From the NCBI RefSeq assembly GCF_004765785.1, contig NZ_ML219768.1, forward strand, positions 1-64,000: DNA of 64,000 nt, in the 5' to 3' direction. How positions within the stretch are numbered: the stretch's first letter is position 1; the number at the start of each line of letters is the position of its first letter. The DNA comes from Halorussus ruber (GTDB lineage Archaea; Halobacteriota; Halobacteria; Halobacteriales; Haladaptataceae). Below are positions 16,692 through 26,089 of the stretch, piece by piece. Below the pieces are notes generated by a model. That model did no database searches. It saw nothing but the letters and a program-made list of their open reading frames with translations, and was not told the DNA's origin. Made by a program: the position numbers and the translations under genes.

Positions 16692-16784
16692 CCGGCGAGA
16701 GGGGCGTGCGCTCACCCCGGGCAAAGGCGTGACACTATTGACCCGGGAGTGGCTAATGAGACCAATGGGAGACGAGGGTCTGTT

Positions 16785-19631
16785 ATGAGGGGGCCGAGAG
16801 AACACCCGTCGGAGGACGGAGAGCCGTCCCAATCTGACCGCGGCGGGGCGCTCGGTGAGACGTTCTTCGAGGAGATGGTCGCCAGCGCGACCGACGCCGT
16901 GATTACGGCCGACGTCCACGGGAACATCGTCTACGCCAACGACGCCGTCGAGCGACTGCTGGGCTACGCGCCGGAGGACATTCGGGGCCGGGAGTTCGGG
17001 GAGTTCGTGCCCGAGCGACTGCGGGACCGCTACGAGGGGTGGTACCGCCGGTTCGCCGACGGCGACGACGGGACGCCGATAAGCGACGAGTCGTTCGAGG
17101 TGACGTGGCTGACCGCCGACGGCGAGGAGGTTCGGGTCTCCGTCTCGGCGTTCGAACACGGCGCGGACGAGACGTTCTTCACCGGGTTCCTCGAGAGAGC
17201 GCCCACCGACAGCGAGTCCGCCGAGCGACTCCGCGAGGAGGAGGCGCTCATCGAGGAGATATTCGACACGAGTCCGGTCGCCTTCGCGGTCAGAGACCAC
17301 GAGGGGGAACTCCTCAGGGCGAACGATCGGGCCGCCGAACTCGTCGGGGTCGGGAGCGACGAACTCCCGGCCGAGGAGGACGACGAGTGGATGGTCTACG
17401 ACACCGACGGACGGGAGCTATCCGAGGACGAGTATCCCGTCATGCAGGTCCTCGACGCTGGCGAACCAGTCTACAACGAGGAAGTCATCGTCGAGCAACC
17501 GAACGGCAAGCGCGTCCACCTCTCGGTCAGCGTGGCCCCGGTCTACGACGACGGCGAGGTCCAGCGGGTCGTCAGCGCGGCCGAGGACATCACCGAACTC
17601 AAGCAGACCCAGTTCGAACTCGAACAGCGACGCGACGAACTCGAAACCGAGCTTTCGGAGGTGTTCAGCCGGGTCACGGACGCATTCTTCGCGCTCGACA
17701 CCGACTGGAACTTCACCTACGTCAACGACGAGGCCGAGGAGCTAATCCAGCGCTCCGAGGAGGGACTGCTCGGAGAGAGCATCTGGGACGAGTTCTCCGA
17801 GGCGGTCGGCACGACGTTCCAGCGCGAATACGAACGCGCCATGGACGACCAAGAGCCGGTGTCGTTCGCCGAGTACTACCCGCCGCTCTCGACGTGGTTC
17901 GAGGTCCGGGCCTACCCCTCCGAGACCGGCCTGTCGGTGTACTTCCGAGACGTGACCGACCGCAAACAGCGCGAGCGGGAACTCGAACGCTACGAGACCA
18001 TCGTGGAGACGGTCGAAGACGGCATCTACGTCGTCGGCCCGGACAACGAGTTCTCGATGGTGAACACGTCGTTCGCCGAGTTGGTCGGCTACGACAGCGA
18101 CGACCTCGTCGGGACCGACCCTTCGCGGCTCTACGACGAGGAGACACGCGAGGAGGCCGCGAGCCTCATGCAGGAGATAATCGACGGCGAGCGGACTTCG
18201 GCCACCATCGAGCATCTGCTTCAGACCAGCGACGGCGAGACGTTCTCGGCCGAGACAACCTTCGTCGTGCGCGAGACCGAGAACGGCGACTACGAGCGCG
18301 TCGGCGTGACCCGCGACGTGACCGAGCGAAAGGAGCGCGAGCGCGAGTTGCAGAACCGCGTCGAGCAACAGCGCGTCCTCTCGGAGTTCTCTCAGTACGC
18401 GCTCGAAGCTCGGTCGCTGGACGACCTGTTCGACGAGGCAGTCGAACTCGTCGCCGACGTGTTGGACCACGACTACTGCAAGGTGCTGGAACTGTACCCC
18501 GAGGACGACGAACTCCTACTTCGCAACGGCGTCGGATGGCGCGAGGGCATCGTCGGGTCGGCCACCGTCGCCGACGACCGGGGTTCGCAGGCGGGCTACA
18601 CCCTGCTGACCGAGGAGCCGGTCGTGGTCGAGGACTTGGAAGCCGAGGAGCGATTCTCCGGGCCGGACCTGCTGAACTCTCACGACGTCGAGAGCGGCAT
18701 CAGCACGATAATCGGCACGCCGGACGACGTGTGGGGCATCCTCGGGGTCCACGACACCGAGTCGCGGTCCTACGCCGACCACGACGTGCAGTTCGTCCGG
18801 AGCATCGCTCACATCCTGCTGACCTCCATCCAGCGCCGGGAACACGAGCGGGAACTCCGCGAGCGAAACGAGCGTCTGGACGCCTTCGCCAGCATGCTGG
18901 CCCACGAACTCCGCAATCCGCTCGAAATCGCCCAGATTTACCTCGACATGGGCGTCGAAAGCGCCATCGGGAGCGAAGTCGGGGGCGGGAGAGACAGCGG
19001 AGGCGGGAGCGACAGCAGGGCCGGGAGCAAGGTCGAGGGCGAGAGCGAAGTCGGAGGCGAGCACGAAGGGGAGGGCGACGGCGGCGAATCCGCCTTCCGC
19101 GAGGTCGAGCGCGCTCTCGACCGCATCGAGCAGATGATAGACACCCTGCTGGTCGTCACCCGCCGGGGCGGCGACGTGGACAACACCGAACCGGTCGCGC
19201 TGGACGAGGTGGCCGCCGAGTGGTGGGACGACGTGGACCCGGACGGAGACCTCGTCGTCGAGACCGACGCCGAGATTCTGGCCGACCCCTCGCGCCTGCG
19301 CCAACTGCTCGAAAACCTCTACCGGAACGCGGCGGAACACGGCGGGTCGGACGTGACGGTCCGAGTCGGCGACTTGAGTGACTCCTCGGCGGGGACGTCG
19401 GGGGCGACGGAGGCGACCGGCTTCTACGTCGCCGACGACGGACCGGGCATCCCCCCGGAGGACCGCGAGGAGGTGTTCAATCCCGGCTACTCGACCAGCA
19501 ACGTCGGCATCGGCTTCGGCCTCGCCGTGGTTCGGCAGTTGGTCGAAGCCCACGGCTGGGAGTGCGAAATCACCGAGAGCGAGGCGGGCGGCGCTCGGTT
19601 CGAGTTCCGAGGCGTCGAGACGCCGGAGTAG
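16785..19631 (+). CDS. multi-PAS/GAF sensor histidine kinase
   Basis: 948 residues from ATG 16785 (a GTG at 16749 is possible). No membrane segment, so cytoplasmic. Order: PAS1 (~15-135), PAS2 (~145-280), PAS3 (~290-395), PAS4 (~405-530), GAF (~535-690), HisKA with phospho-acceptor His in MLAHELRNPLEIAQ, then HATPase with N-box ENLYRNAAEHGG, DDGPGIPPEDREEVF and GIGFGLAVV. A ~45-residue Gly/Ser/Glu-rich insertion lies inside HisKA, right after LDMGVESA and before the second helix AFREVERALDRIEQ. The signal is unknown. No response regulator is adjacent. Confidence 0.93.
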   Translation: MRGPREHPSEDGEPSQSDRGGALGETFFEEMVASATDAVITADVHGNIVYANDAVERLLGYAPEDIRGREFGEFVPERLRDRYEGWYRRFADGDDGTPISDESFEVTWLTADGEEVRVSVSAFEHGADETFFTGFLERAPTDSESAERLREEEALIEEIFDTSPVAFAVRDHEGELLRANDRAAELVGVGSDELPAEEDDEWMVYDTDGRELSEDEYPVMQVLDAGEPVYNEEVIVEQPNGKRVHLSVSVAPVYDDGEVQRVVSAAEDITELKQTQFELEQRRDELETELSEVFSRVTDAFFALDTDWNFTYVNDEAEELIQRSEEGLLGESIWDEFSEAVGTTFQREYERAMDDQEPVSFAEYYPPLSTWFEVRAYPSETGLSVYFRDVTDRKQRERELERYETIVETVEDGIYVVGPDNEFSMVNTSFAELVGYDSDDLVGTDPSRLYDEETREEAASLMQEIIDGERTSATIEHLLQTSDGETFSAETTFVVRETENGDYERVGVTRDVTERKERERELQNRVEQQRVLSEFSQYALEARSLDDLFDEAVELVADVLDHDYCKVLELYPEDDELLLRNGVGWREGIVGSATVADDRGSQAGYTLLTEEPVVVEDLEAEERFSGPDLLNSHDVESGISTIIGTPDDVWGILGVHDTESRSYADHDVQFVRSIAHILLTSIQRREHERELRERNERLDAFASMLAHELRNPLEIAQIYLDMGVESAIGSEVGGGRDSGGGSDSRAGSKVEGESEVGGEHEGEGDGGESAFREVERALDRIEQMIDTLLVVTRRGGDVDNTEPVALDEVAAEWWDDVDPDGDLVVETDAEILADPSRLRQLLENLYRNAAEHGGSDVTVRVGDLSDSSAGTSGATEATGFYVADDGPGIPPEDREEVFNPGYSTSNVGIGFGLAVVRQLVEAHGWECEITESEAGGARFEFRGVETPE

Positions 19632-19649
19632 CGGGAAGCGACAGACAAA

Positions 19650-19705
19650 CAATCCTAATTCTAAAAGACGCTTTTTAGTTTCCTAAAGAAACAAAATTGT
19701 TTCTC
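19650..19705. terminator. bidirectional terminator between convergent genes
   Basis: Between the kinase stop (19631) and the ATPase stop (19738): GACGCTTTTTAGTTTCC on the plus strand, and on the minus strand CAATTTTGTTTCTTTAGG. The palindrome AGAAACAAAATTGTTTCT (19685-19702) can form a hairpin flanked by T-tracts on both strands. Confidence 0.65.
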
Positions 19706-19737
19706 TGGCGAGTCCCTACCGTTCTCTCGATGGGTTC

Positions 19738-22308
19738 CTACCGCAACGACCGCGCGGAGTTCGCCACGACGACGAGACTGCTGGTGCCCATCGCCACCGC
19801 GGCGAACAGCGGGTTCAGCAGGCCCAGAATCGCCAGCGGGACGGCCACGGCGTTGTAGAGGAAGGCCCACCCGAGGTTGGTCCGGATGCGCCGGTTGGTC
19901 CCCGACGCGATTTCGAACACCGAGGCCACGGCGTCGAGGCCGCCGTCCACGACCACGGCGTCGGCGGCGTCGCCCGCGAGGTCGGTCCCGCTCCCGAGCG
20001 CGATGCCGATGTCGGCGACGGCGAGCGCGGGGGCGTCGTTGCTCCCGTCGCCGACCATCGCCACCGTGCCCCGCGACTGGAGGCGCTCGACGGTCGTTGC
20101 CTTGGCCTCCGGGGGCACTCCGGCGAAGACCTCCGAGACGTTGGGGTCGGCGCGGAACCGCGCCGCGGCGCGCTCGTGGTCGCCCGTCAGCACCACCACG
20201 TCGCGCCCGCCGTCGGTCCCGCCAGCGAGGTCGGCGACGGCCTCGCGCCACCCCTCGCGGGGGCTATCGCCGACCGCCACGACGCCCCGGACCCGGCCGT
20301 CCCACCCGACCGCGACGGGGACGTGGCCCTCCTCGCGGGCCTCCTCAACCGCCTGCCGGAGGTCCGCCGAGAACGAAAATCCCCGGTCGGCCAGCAGGTC
20401 GGGGTGGCCGACCGCCGTCTCCGCGCCAGCGAGTTCGCCGGTCACGCCCCGGTCGTGGCTCTCGACGCTCTCGGGATCGAGAGCGATTTCCGCGGATTCG
20501 GTGGCGGTCTCGGCGGTTGCTGTCGCGGTCGCGGTGCGGTCTACTGTATCAGCGGCTTCGGCTTCAGTGGCGGTCTCTGCTGTCGAGTCGGCGCTCGCAG
20601 TCGCGGTGGCTCCGGCCTCCTCGACACCCGCCGCGTCTACAATCGCGTCAGCAATCGGGTGCGCCGAGTAGCGTTCGAGCGCCGCGGCGCGGGAAAGCAC
20701 TTCGTCGGAATCGACTGTCCCGTCCGAACCGACCGACTCGCCGCCCCCATCGCCCACGACAACACCCTGAACCGCCATCCGACCGTCGGTCAGCGTCCCG
20801 GTCTTGTCGAGGACCACCACGTCGGCCTCGGGCGCGGACTCGAAGACGGCGTCGGAGGCGACCACGACGCCGCTATCCGCGGCCTCGCGGATGCCCGAGG
20901 CCACCGCCAGCGGCGTGGCGAGGCCGAGCGCGCAGGGACAGGAGACGATGAGGACCGTCAGGCCCGCCAGCAGGGCGTCGGCGACCGGCGCGCCGCCGAG
21001 GAGTCGCCACGCGGTCGCCCCCGCCGCGAGGACGAGGACGGTGGGCACGAACAGCGTCGCCAGTTTGTCGGCGAGGCGCTGGACGCCCGACCGGGAACTC
21101 TGAATCTCCCAGAGGAGGTCCACGAGTCTGTCGAGCGTACTCTCGGCCTCCTCGCCGACCTCGACCACGAGCGGTTCGTCCGTGACGACGGTGCCGCCCA
21201 GAACCGGGTCGCCCGGTCTGCGGGTCTCCGGCAGGGACTCGCCGGTCACGAGCGACTCGTCCACCGCGGCGGTGCCTTCCGAGACCTCGCCGTCCACCGG
21301 GACGCGCTCGCCGGGTCGGACCAGAACCTGCTCGCCCGGCGCGAGGTCCGTGACGGGAACGGACTCGTGGCCTCTCCCGTCGCCCTCCTCCGTGACGCGG
21401 GTGGCCTCCGAGACTCTCGCGCTCGTCAGCTCCGAGAGGCCGCTGGCGGCCTTGCGCTTGATGCGGTCCTCGTAGTAGTTGCCCAGCGTCACGACCAGCA
21501 CGATGGCGACCGACACGTCGAAGTAGACGTGGGTCTGGCCGACGAGGACCGCGACCGAGCTGTAGAGGTACGAACTCACCGCCGCCAGCGAGACCAGCAG
21601 GTCCATGTTGGGTTGGCCCGCCCGGAGGCTGACCACCGCACCCCGCAGGATGGGATAACCGGTGTAGAACAGCACGATGGAGGACATCAGCCAGACGTTG
21701 CCGAACAGGTAGAGACCGTCGAACCCGCCCAAATCGACCAGCGGGTCGTAGCCGAGGTAGGTCGGGTAGAGGAAGAGGAGGTACCAAATCATCACCATCA
21801 TGCCGAAGATGCCGCCGCCGAGCAGGAACCGGACGATTTGGTTGTCCGCCCGGTCGTCGTCGCCGGACCCGCCCTCGGGGTCGCCGACCGCGTAGCCGTA
21901 CCGGTCGAGGGTCCGCCCCAGCGAGTCGAGGTCCGACGCCTCGTCGTGGGCGACCCGGAGCATGTCGGTGGCGTAACTCGCCTCGGCGGCGTGGACGCCC
22001 TCGGCGTCGGCGGCCGCCGACTCGATGAACGTCTCGCAGGTCGCGCAGTGCATTCCCTCGACCGAGAGGTAGGTGTGTTCGGCGTCCTCCGGCGCGTCCT
22101 CGACGCCGCCCGCGTCGCGCTCCTCGCGGACCTCCTCGGGGTCGGCCGACTCCACGTCGTCGAGCGTCCGGGCGATTTCCAGACAGCCGCGACAGCAGTA
22201 GCCGCCGGGGACCTCCTCGTCCGTGACGGGCGAGTCGCCCGTCGGCAGGCCGCAGAGGGTACACTCGTCGGGGGCGGACGTTCGCTCGTCCATTGTGGTT
22301 TCACTCAT
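19738..22308 (-). CDS. copper-type P1B ATPase (CcoI/FixI-like)
   Basis: 856 residues. N-terminal Cys-rich module (CTLCGLPTG, YCCRGCLEI), then a heavy-metal-associated domain with GMHCATCETF, eight membrane helices, metal-transport motif CPCALGLATPLAV, TGES actuator loop (VTGESLPE), phosphorylation site DKTGTLTDGR and hinge GDGSNDAPAL. The Cys-rich N-terminus plus HMA is the CcoI/FixI arrangement, which exports or loads copper for heme-copper oxidases. A ~45-residue Thr/Ala/Glu low-complexity insertion lies in the nucleotide-binding domain. It is the third gene of an operon diverging from the ba3 oxidase genes. Confidence 0.94.
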   Translation of the reverse strand: MSETTMDERTSAPDECTLCGLPTGDSPVTDEEVPGGYCCRGCLEIARTLDDVESADPEEVREERDAGGVEDAPEDAEHTYLSVEGMHCATCETFIESAAADAEGVHAAEASYATDMLRVAHDEASDLDSLGRTLDRYGYAVGDPEGGSGDDDRADNQIVRFLLGGGIFGMMVMIWYLLFLYPTYLGYDPLVDLGGFDGLYLFGNVWLMSSIVLFYTGYPILRGAVVSLRAGQPNMDLLVSLAAVSSYLYSSVAVLVGQTHVYFDVSVAIVLVVTLGNYYEDRIKRKAASGLSELTSARVSEATRVTEEGDGRGHESVPVTDLAPGEQVLVRPGERVPVDGEVSEGTAAVDESLVTGESLPETRRPGDPVLGGTVVTDEPLVVEVGEEAESTLDRLVDLLWEIQSSRSGVQRLADKLATLFVPTVLVLAAGATAWRLLGGAPVADALLAGLTVLIVSCPCALGLATPLAVASGIREAADSGVVVASDAVFESAPEADVVVLDKTGTLTDGRMAVQGVVVGDGGGESVGSDGTVDSDEVLSRAAALERYSAHPIADAIVDAAGVEEAGATATASADSTAETATEAEAADTVDRTATATATAETATESAEIALDPESVESHDRGVTGELAGAETAVGHPDLLADRGFSFSADLRQAVEEAREEGHVPVAVGWDGRVRGVVAVGDSPREGWREAVADLAGGTDGGRDVVVLTGDHERAAARFRADPNVSEVFAGVPPEAKATTVERLQSRGTVAMVGDGSNDAPALAVADIGIALGSGTDLAGDAADAVVVDGGLDAVASVFEIASGTNRRIRTNLGWAFLYNAVAVPLAILGLLNPLFAAVAMGTSSLVVVANSARSLR

Positions 22309-22311
22309 TGG

Positions 22312-23139
22312 TTATCCTATCGGCTGGTACTTCGGTGCCGGAAGCGGGAGCGACACCCGCGGCACGTCGATACCGAGCAGGGCCAGTCCGTGCGCGACCA
22401 TCAGGTAGCCCAGCACGACGAACGCGATTCCCAGCACCTGATGCAGGCGCTTGCTCGCCGACAGCGACCCGAAGACCGTCCCGTACACCAGCAGCGTCGG
22501 GAAGGTCCCGACGCCGACCAGCGCGAGGAGGAAGGCCCCGCGAACCGGGTCGCCGAGCGCGAAGGCGTAGACGTAGGCGGGGTAGGTGATGGGACACGGC
22601 AGCAGCGCGTGGACCAGACCGAGGCCCGCGATGCGACTGTCGCCGACGAAAGCGTCCACTCGGCGCGTCAGCACCCCGCTCACTCGACCGAACAGGTCGT
22701 CTACCGGACCGAGCGAGGGGTGAGAGGCCGACCCGCCGACGTAGGTGAATCCCGTCACGCCGATGAACGCCCCGGCGAGGAGCGCCGTGGTCGCCTGTAC
22801 ACCGGTTCCGGCCGCGAGGACGCGGTCCATCGCGCCGACCGTCACCGCGCCGATGGCGGCCAGAAGCGCGCCGACCGCGGCGTACCCGACGGTCCGGCCG
22901 AGGTTGAACAGGAAGTGCTGGCGGACCTGCCGGAGCGTCAGTGTGTCGTCGTCTGACCCTTCGCTTGCCCGGAGTCGGTCGGCGTAGACGCTCACGAGCG
23001 GGCCACACATCCCGAGGCAGTGGGCACCGCCGAGGAATCCCACGACGAGAAACACCACGGCGTCCAAATTTCCGGTCGGGAGCGGTCCGCCGTGGCCGTG
23101 GAGTGGGACCAGCCCGATTCGCCCGAGAAGCTGGAACAT
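22312..23139 (-). CDS. TauE/SafE-like membrane protein (COG2836 type), oxidase-linked
   Basis: 275 residues from ATG 23139 (a TTG at 23148 overlapping the upstream stop is possible). About seven helices. The signature FLGGAHCLGMCGPLVSVY, with two Cys and a His, marks the family commonly encoded beside CcoI-type ATPases. A second motif, HALLPCPITYPAYVYA, is repeated in the second half. Likely handles copper or thiols in the membrane during oxidase assembly (inference from context). Only three bases separate it from the ATPase start. Confidence 0.82.
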   Translation of the reverse strand: MFQLLGRIGLVPLHGHGGPLPTGNLDAVVFLVVGFLGGAHCLGMCGPLVSVYADRLRASEGSDDDTLTLRQVRQHFLFNLGRTVGYAAVGALLAAIGAVTVGAMDRVLAAGTGVQATTALLAGAFIGVTGFTYVGGSASHPSLGPVDDLFGRVSGVLTRRVDAFVGDSRIAGLGLVHALLPCPITYPAYVYAFALGDPVRGAFLLALVGVGTFPTLLVYGTVFGSLSASKRLHQVLGIAFVVLGYLMVAHGLALLGIDVPRVSLPLPAPKYQPIG

Positions 23140-23144
23140 GAGGC

Positions 23145-23489
23145 TCAATGCGCCGATTCGCTGGTGTCGGTCGCGCTCTCGTGACCAGTCGCCTCCGCGG
23201 TCTCGTCGTGACTGGTCGTCTCTTCGCCGTGGCCGTGTTCCTCACCGTGGGCCTCGTCGTGGCCGTGGGCCCCGCCGCGACCCTGCTCGGCCTCAGTCGG
23301 TGCGGTGAGCAGGTAGAGACTGCCGAAGATGAGACCGACGTTCACGAGGGCGACGACCGCGAGGAGGCTCCGGCCGAGTGCGAACAGCGCGACCGGAACG
23401 AGGGCTAACAGCGTTACGATAGTAAGACTCCGAGGCGAGCGGTTCGATACCAGCTTTTTTATTCCAGATCGACTCTGAGACGACTCCAT
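23145..23489 (-). CDS. His-rich small membrane protein
   Basis: 114 residues. Two hydrophobic segments (TIVTLLALVPVALFALG, LLAVVALVNVGLIFGSLYLL) and a C-terminal tail of about 50 residues with ten His alternating with Gly/Glu (GAHGHDEAHGEEHGHGEE). The tail would bind soft metals. First gene of the copper operon, and adjacent to a P1B ATPase, so a copper donor or buffer for oxidase assembly is likely but inferred. Its stop overlaps the possible TTG start of the next gene. Confidence 0.8.
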   Translation of the reverse strand: MESSQSRSGIKKLVSNRSPRSLTIVTLLALVPVALFALGRSLLAVVALVNVGLIFGSLYLLTAPTEAEQGRGGAHGHDEAHGEEHGHGEETTSHDETAEATGHESATDTSESAH

Positions 23490-23556
23490 ACGAACCCCTA
23501 ACGACGGGAGTACTAATCTAGTTTCGCCAGTTTTCAGCAGGTGGGAATCAGCTTCT

Positions 23557-23567
23557 TTTATTAAATA
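23557..23567 (+). promoter_or_regulatory. TATA box of the cba (ba3 oxidase) operon
   Basis: TTTATTAAATA, 23 bases ahead of the first ATG at 23590, so the mRNA likely starts at or near the coding region. The 100-base region is shared with the divergent copper operon starting at 23489, where one regulator could act on both. Confidence 0.65.
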
Positions 23568-23589
23568 GGCACTCTACCTAGCATCGGCT

Positions 23590-23823
23590 ATGTCGCTGGA
23601 ACCGGAGACAGAAAATACAATACGCGAGGACGTACCCGACCGTCCTCGCGGATACGTGGTCGGCTCCGCGCCCGACAGCATCGAACGCGAAATCGGACAC
23701 GACGATTTCGACCCGGTGGGAACGCTCGTCCTGATATTCGGCTACTTCCTCATCCTGGTCGTAATGTGGGTGTTCATGTACTTCGTGGAGTTCCTCGGTC
23801 GAGGAATGACGGTAATCGGATAA
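23590..23823 (+). CDS. cbaD: ba3-type cytochrome oxidase small subunit CbaD-like
   Basis: 77 residues. Polar N-terminus (~45 residues) then one helix, VGTLVLIFGYFLILVVMWVF. This is the expected place and form for the small CbaD subunit in the four-gene ba3 operon order cbaDBAE described from Natronomonas. Single helix comparable to subunit IIa of the Thermus ba3 enzyme. The next gene starts 16 bases later. Confidence 0.8.
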   Translation: MSLEPETENTIREDVPDRPRGYVVGSAPDSIEREIGHDDFDPVGTLVLIFGYFLILVVMWVFMYFVEFLGRGMTVIG

Positions 23824-23838
23824 TCGAGGTGAGAAGAG

Positions 23839-24360
23839 ATGGAAATCCACGCATACGAGAAATTCTGGCTCGGCGCGGCGCTACTGCTCATCGTCGGCTT
23901 CATCGCCACCGTCTCCTACGGGGCGATCGGGGCTGGCGTCGAAATGATCGACGACGACGGCGGGACGGTAGACCCCCAGAACTTAGACCAGCATCCCAAG
24001 TTCAGCGACCCCGGGGTCTACAAGTCCGGGCCGAACGAGTACGACGTGTACGTCATCGCCAAACAGTTCCTCTTCCAGCCCGGAACGAGCGAGCCGATTC
24101 GAGTCCCGGCCAACAGCACCGTCACCTTCCACGTGACCTCGGCTGACGTGATTCACGGCTTCGAGGTCGTGGGCACGAACGCCAACACGATGGCGATTCC
24201 CGGCCAAATCTCGACGTTCACGGTCGAAGTGGACGGTCCCCAAGAGTACGGCCTTCTCTGCAACGAGTACTGCGGGTCGGCCCATCACGCGATGGAAGGC
24301 ACGATGAAGGTCGTCCCCGAGGACGAGTTCAACGCCAGCGCCACGGCGGGAGGTGCCTGA
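23839..24360 (+). CDS. cbaB: ba3-type cytochrome oxidase subunit II
   Basis: 173 residues. One N-terminal helix (LGAALLLIVGFIATVSYGAIG) and an extracellular cupredoxin domain carrying the dinuclear CuA site: first His in VIHGFEVVGTN, then CNEYCGSAHHAM with two Cys, the bridging Glu position, His and Met. Accepts electrons, probably from halocyanin, and passes them to subunit I. Stop TGA is one base before the start of cbaA. Confidence 0.93.
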   Translation: MEIHAYEKFWLGAALLLIVGFIATVSYGAIGAGVEMIDDDGGTVDPQNLDQHPKFSDPGVYKSGPNEYDVYVIAKQFLFQPGTSEPIRVPANSTVTFHVTSADVIHGFEVVGTNANTMAIPGQISTFTVEVDGPQEYGLLCNEYCGSAHHAMEGTMKVVPEDEFNASATAGGA

Positions 24361-24361
24361 G

Positions 24362-26089
24362 ATGGCGACGTTCGTAGACCGGTACGCCGAGGAGGCGTCG
24401 GTCATCAAGGCCAACTTAGTCGTCTCGTTCGTAGCGCTCGGCATCGGGGCGTTCTTCGGCCTCGTGCAGGCGCTCCACCGGACGAACTACTTCCGGTTCA
24501 TCGACTCGGTGGACTACTACACCGTCCTGACGGGCCACGGCGTCCTGCTGGCGCTCGTGTTCACCATCTTCTTCCTCCTGGGACTGTTCACGTGGGCGGT
24601 CGTCCAGAGCTTGGAGCGACCGATGCCGGACATCAGGCTGACGTGGGCGTGGTTCGGCCTGACAACGACCGGCGCGACGTTCGTGGCAATCGCCATCCTC
24701 GCCGGATTCATGCCGAGCATCGACATGAGCGCGGACGTGCTGTACACGTTCTACGCACCCCTGCAAGCCCACCCGCTGTTCTACGTCGGACTGGCGATGT
24801 TCATCGTCGGGACGTGGCTCGCGGGCGCAGACTGGTTCCTCGCGTACCGCAACTGGCGCGGTGACAACCCCGACGAGCGCATCCCGCTCCAGACGTTCAT
24901 GGTCCTGACGACCATGCTGATGTGGTACCTCTCGACGCTCGGAGTCGCCGTCTCGACGGTGTTCTTCCTCATCCCGTGGTCGTTCGGCATCGTCGAGACC
25001 GTCAACCCCCTGCTCACCCGGACGCTGTTCTGGTTCTTCGGCCACCCCGTGGTGTACTTCTGGCTGATGCCCGCCTACCTGATGTGGTACACCGTGCTGC
25101 CGAAGCTCGCGGGCGGTCGGCTCTTCAGCGACCCCCTCGCTCGGGTCGTGTTCGTGCTGTTCCTCCTGCTGTCGACGCCGGTCGGCATCCACCACCAGTA
25201 TCTGGACCCCGGCATCGCGGAGGGCTTCAAGTTCATCGCCATGACCAACACGATGTTCCTCCTGCTCCCGAGCCTGCTGACCGCGTTCACCGTGGTCGCC
25301 TCGGTCGAACACGGTGCCCGCCAGCGCGGCGGCGAGGGCTACCTCAAGTGGCTCGGCGCGCTCCCGTGGCGTGACCCCGCGTTCACCGGCATGGCGCTCG
25401 CTGGCGCGATGTTCGCGGCAGGCGGCTTCTCCGGCATGATCAACGCCGGGATGAACATCAACTACCTCATCCACAACACGCTGTGGGTCCCCGGCCACTT
25501 CCACCTCACCGTGGGCACCGCAGTCGCGCTCACGATGATGGCCGGGTCCTACTGGCTCGTCCCGCAACTGACGGGCAAGCGCCTCTACAGCCGACCCATC
25601 GGCCTCCTGCAGGTCGTCCTCTGGTTCGTCGGCATGGTCCTCATGTCGAACGCGATGCATCGGGCCGGACTGGTCGGCATCCCGCGCCGGACCGCCGAAC
25701 CCCAGTACCAGAGCTTCGACTTCACGGCGGTCATCGGAACGGTCGGGGAACTCCGCGCCCAAATCGCAATCGGCGGAACCCTGCTGTTCCTCTCGGTCGT
25801 GCTGTTCCTGTTCAACATCCTGCTGTCGGCGTTCGAGGAACCCATCGCCAACCCCGTGGACGACCGCCTGCCCGCGCCCCTCTCGGGTGCCAGCGGCAGT
25901 CCGCTCGTCCTCGACGACCTCCGGCTCTGGACCGGCATCGCGGTCGTGCTGGTGATTCTGGCCTACACGCTCCCGCTGGCTGGCATCGTCGGCGACGCCG
26001 GATTCTTCGGTAACGTGCCCGGAGTTCCGGTCTGGGTGTCCGCGAACGCCGAGGCGATAGTCGAGACGCTAACGGAGGTGATAGCATGA
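24362..26089 (+). CDS. cbaA: ba3-type cytochrome oxidase subunit I
   Basis: 575 residues, 12-13 helices, type B heme-copper oxidase. CuB ligand and cross-linked Tyr in FFGHPVVYFWLMPAYLMWY (His then Tyr four residues on), CuB His pair in GIHHQY, heme ligands in WVPGHFHLTVG, low-spin heme His in LTGHGVLLALVF. Reduces O2 to water and pumps protons. Preferred start is ATG 24362; an upstream in-frame start at 24353 overlaps cbaB. The last four bases overlap cbaE (ATGA). Confidence 0.96.
   Translation: MATFVDRYAEEASVIKANLVVSFVALGIGAFFGLVQALHRTNYFRFIDSVDYYTVLTGHGVLLALVFTIFFLLGLFTWAVVQSLERPMPDIRLTWAWFGLTTTGATFVAIAILAGFMPSIDMSADVLYTFYAPLQAHPLFYVGLAMFIVGTWLAGADWFLAYRNWRGDNPDERIPLQTFMVLTTMLMWYLSTLGVAVSTVFFLIPWSFGIVETVNPLLTRTLFWFFGHPVVYFWLMPAYLMWYTVLPKLAGGRLFSDPLARVVFVLFLLLSTPVGIHHQYLDPGIAEGFKFIAMTNTMFLLLPSLLTAFTVVASVEHGARQRGGEGYLKWLGALPWRDPAFTGMALAGAMFAAGGFSGMINAGMNINYLIHNTLWVPGHFHLTVGTAVALTMMAGSYWLVPQLTGKRLYSRPIGLLQVVLWFVGMVLMSNAMHRAGLVGIPRRTAEPQYQSFDFTAVIGTVGELRAQIAIGGTLLFLSVVLFLFNILLSAFEEPIANPVDDRLPAPLSGASGSPLVLDDLRLWTGIAVVLVILAYTLPLAGIVGDAGFFGNVPGVPVWVSANAEAIVETLTEVIA

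Noticed and set aside
17039-19381. 780-codon frame inside the sensor kinase
   Set aside because: Same strand, shifted frame, almost only Arg, Gly and Pro; typical high-GC shadow.
20176-22956. 926-codon plus-strand frame over the copper ATPase
   Set aside because: Arg/His-rich with no domain; the minus strand has all P-type ATPase motifs.
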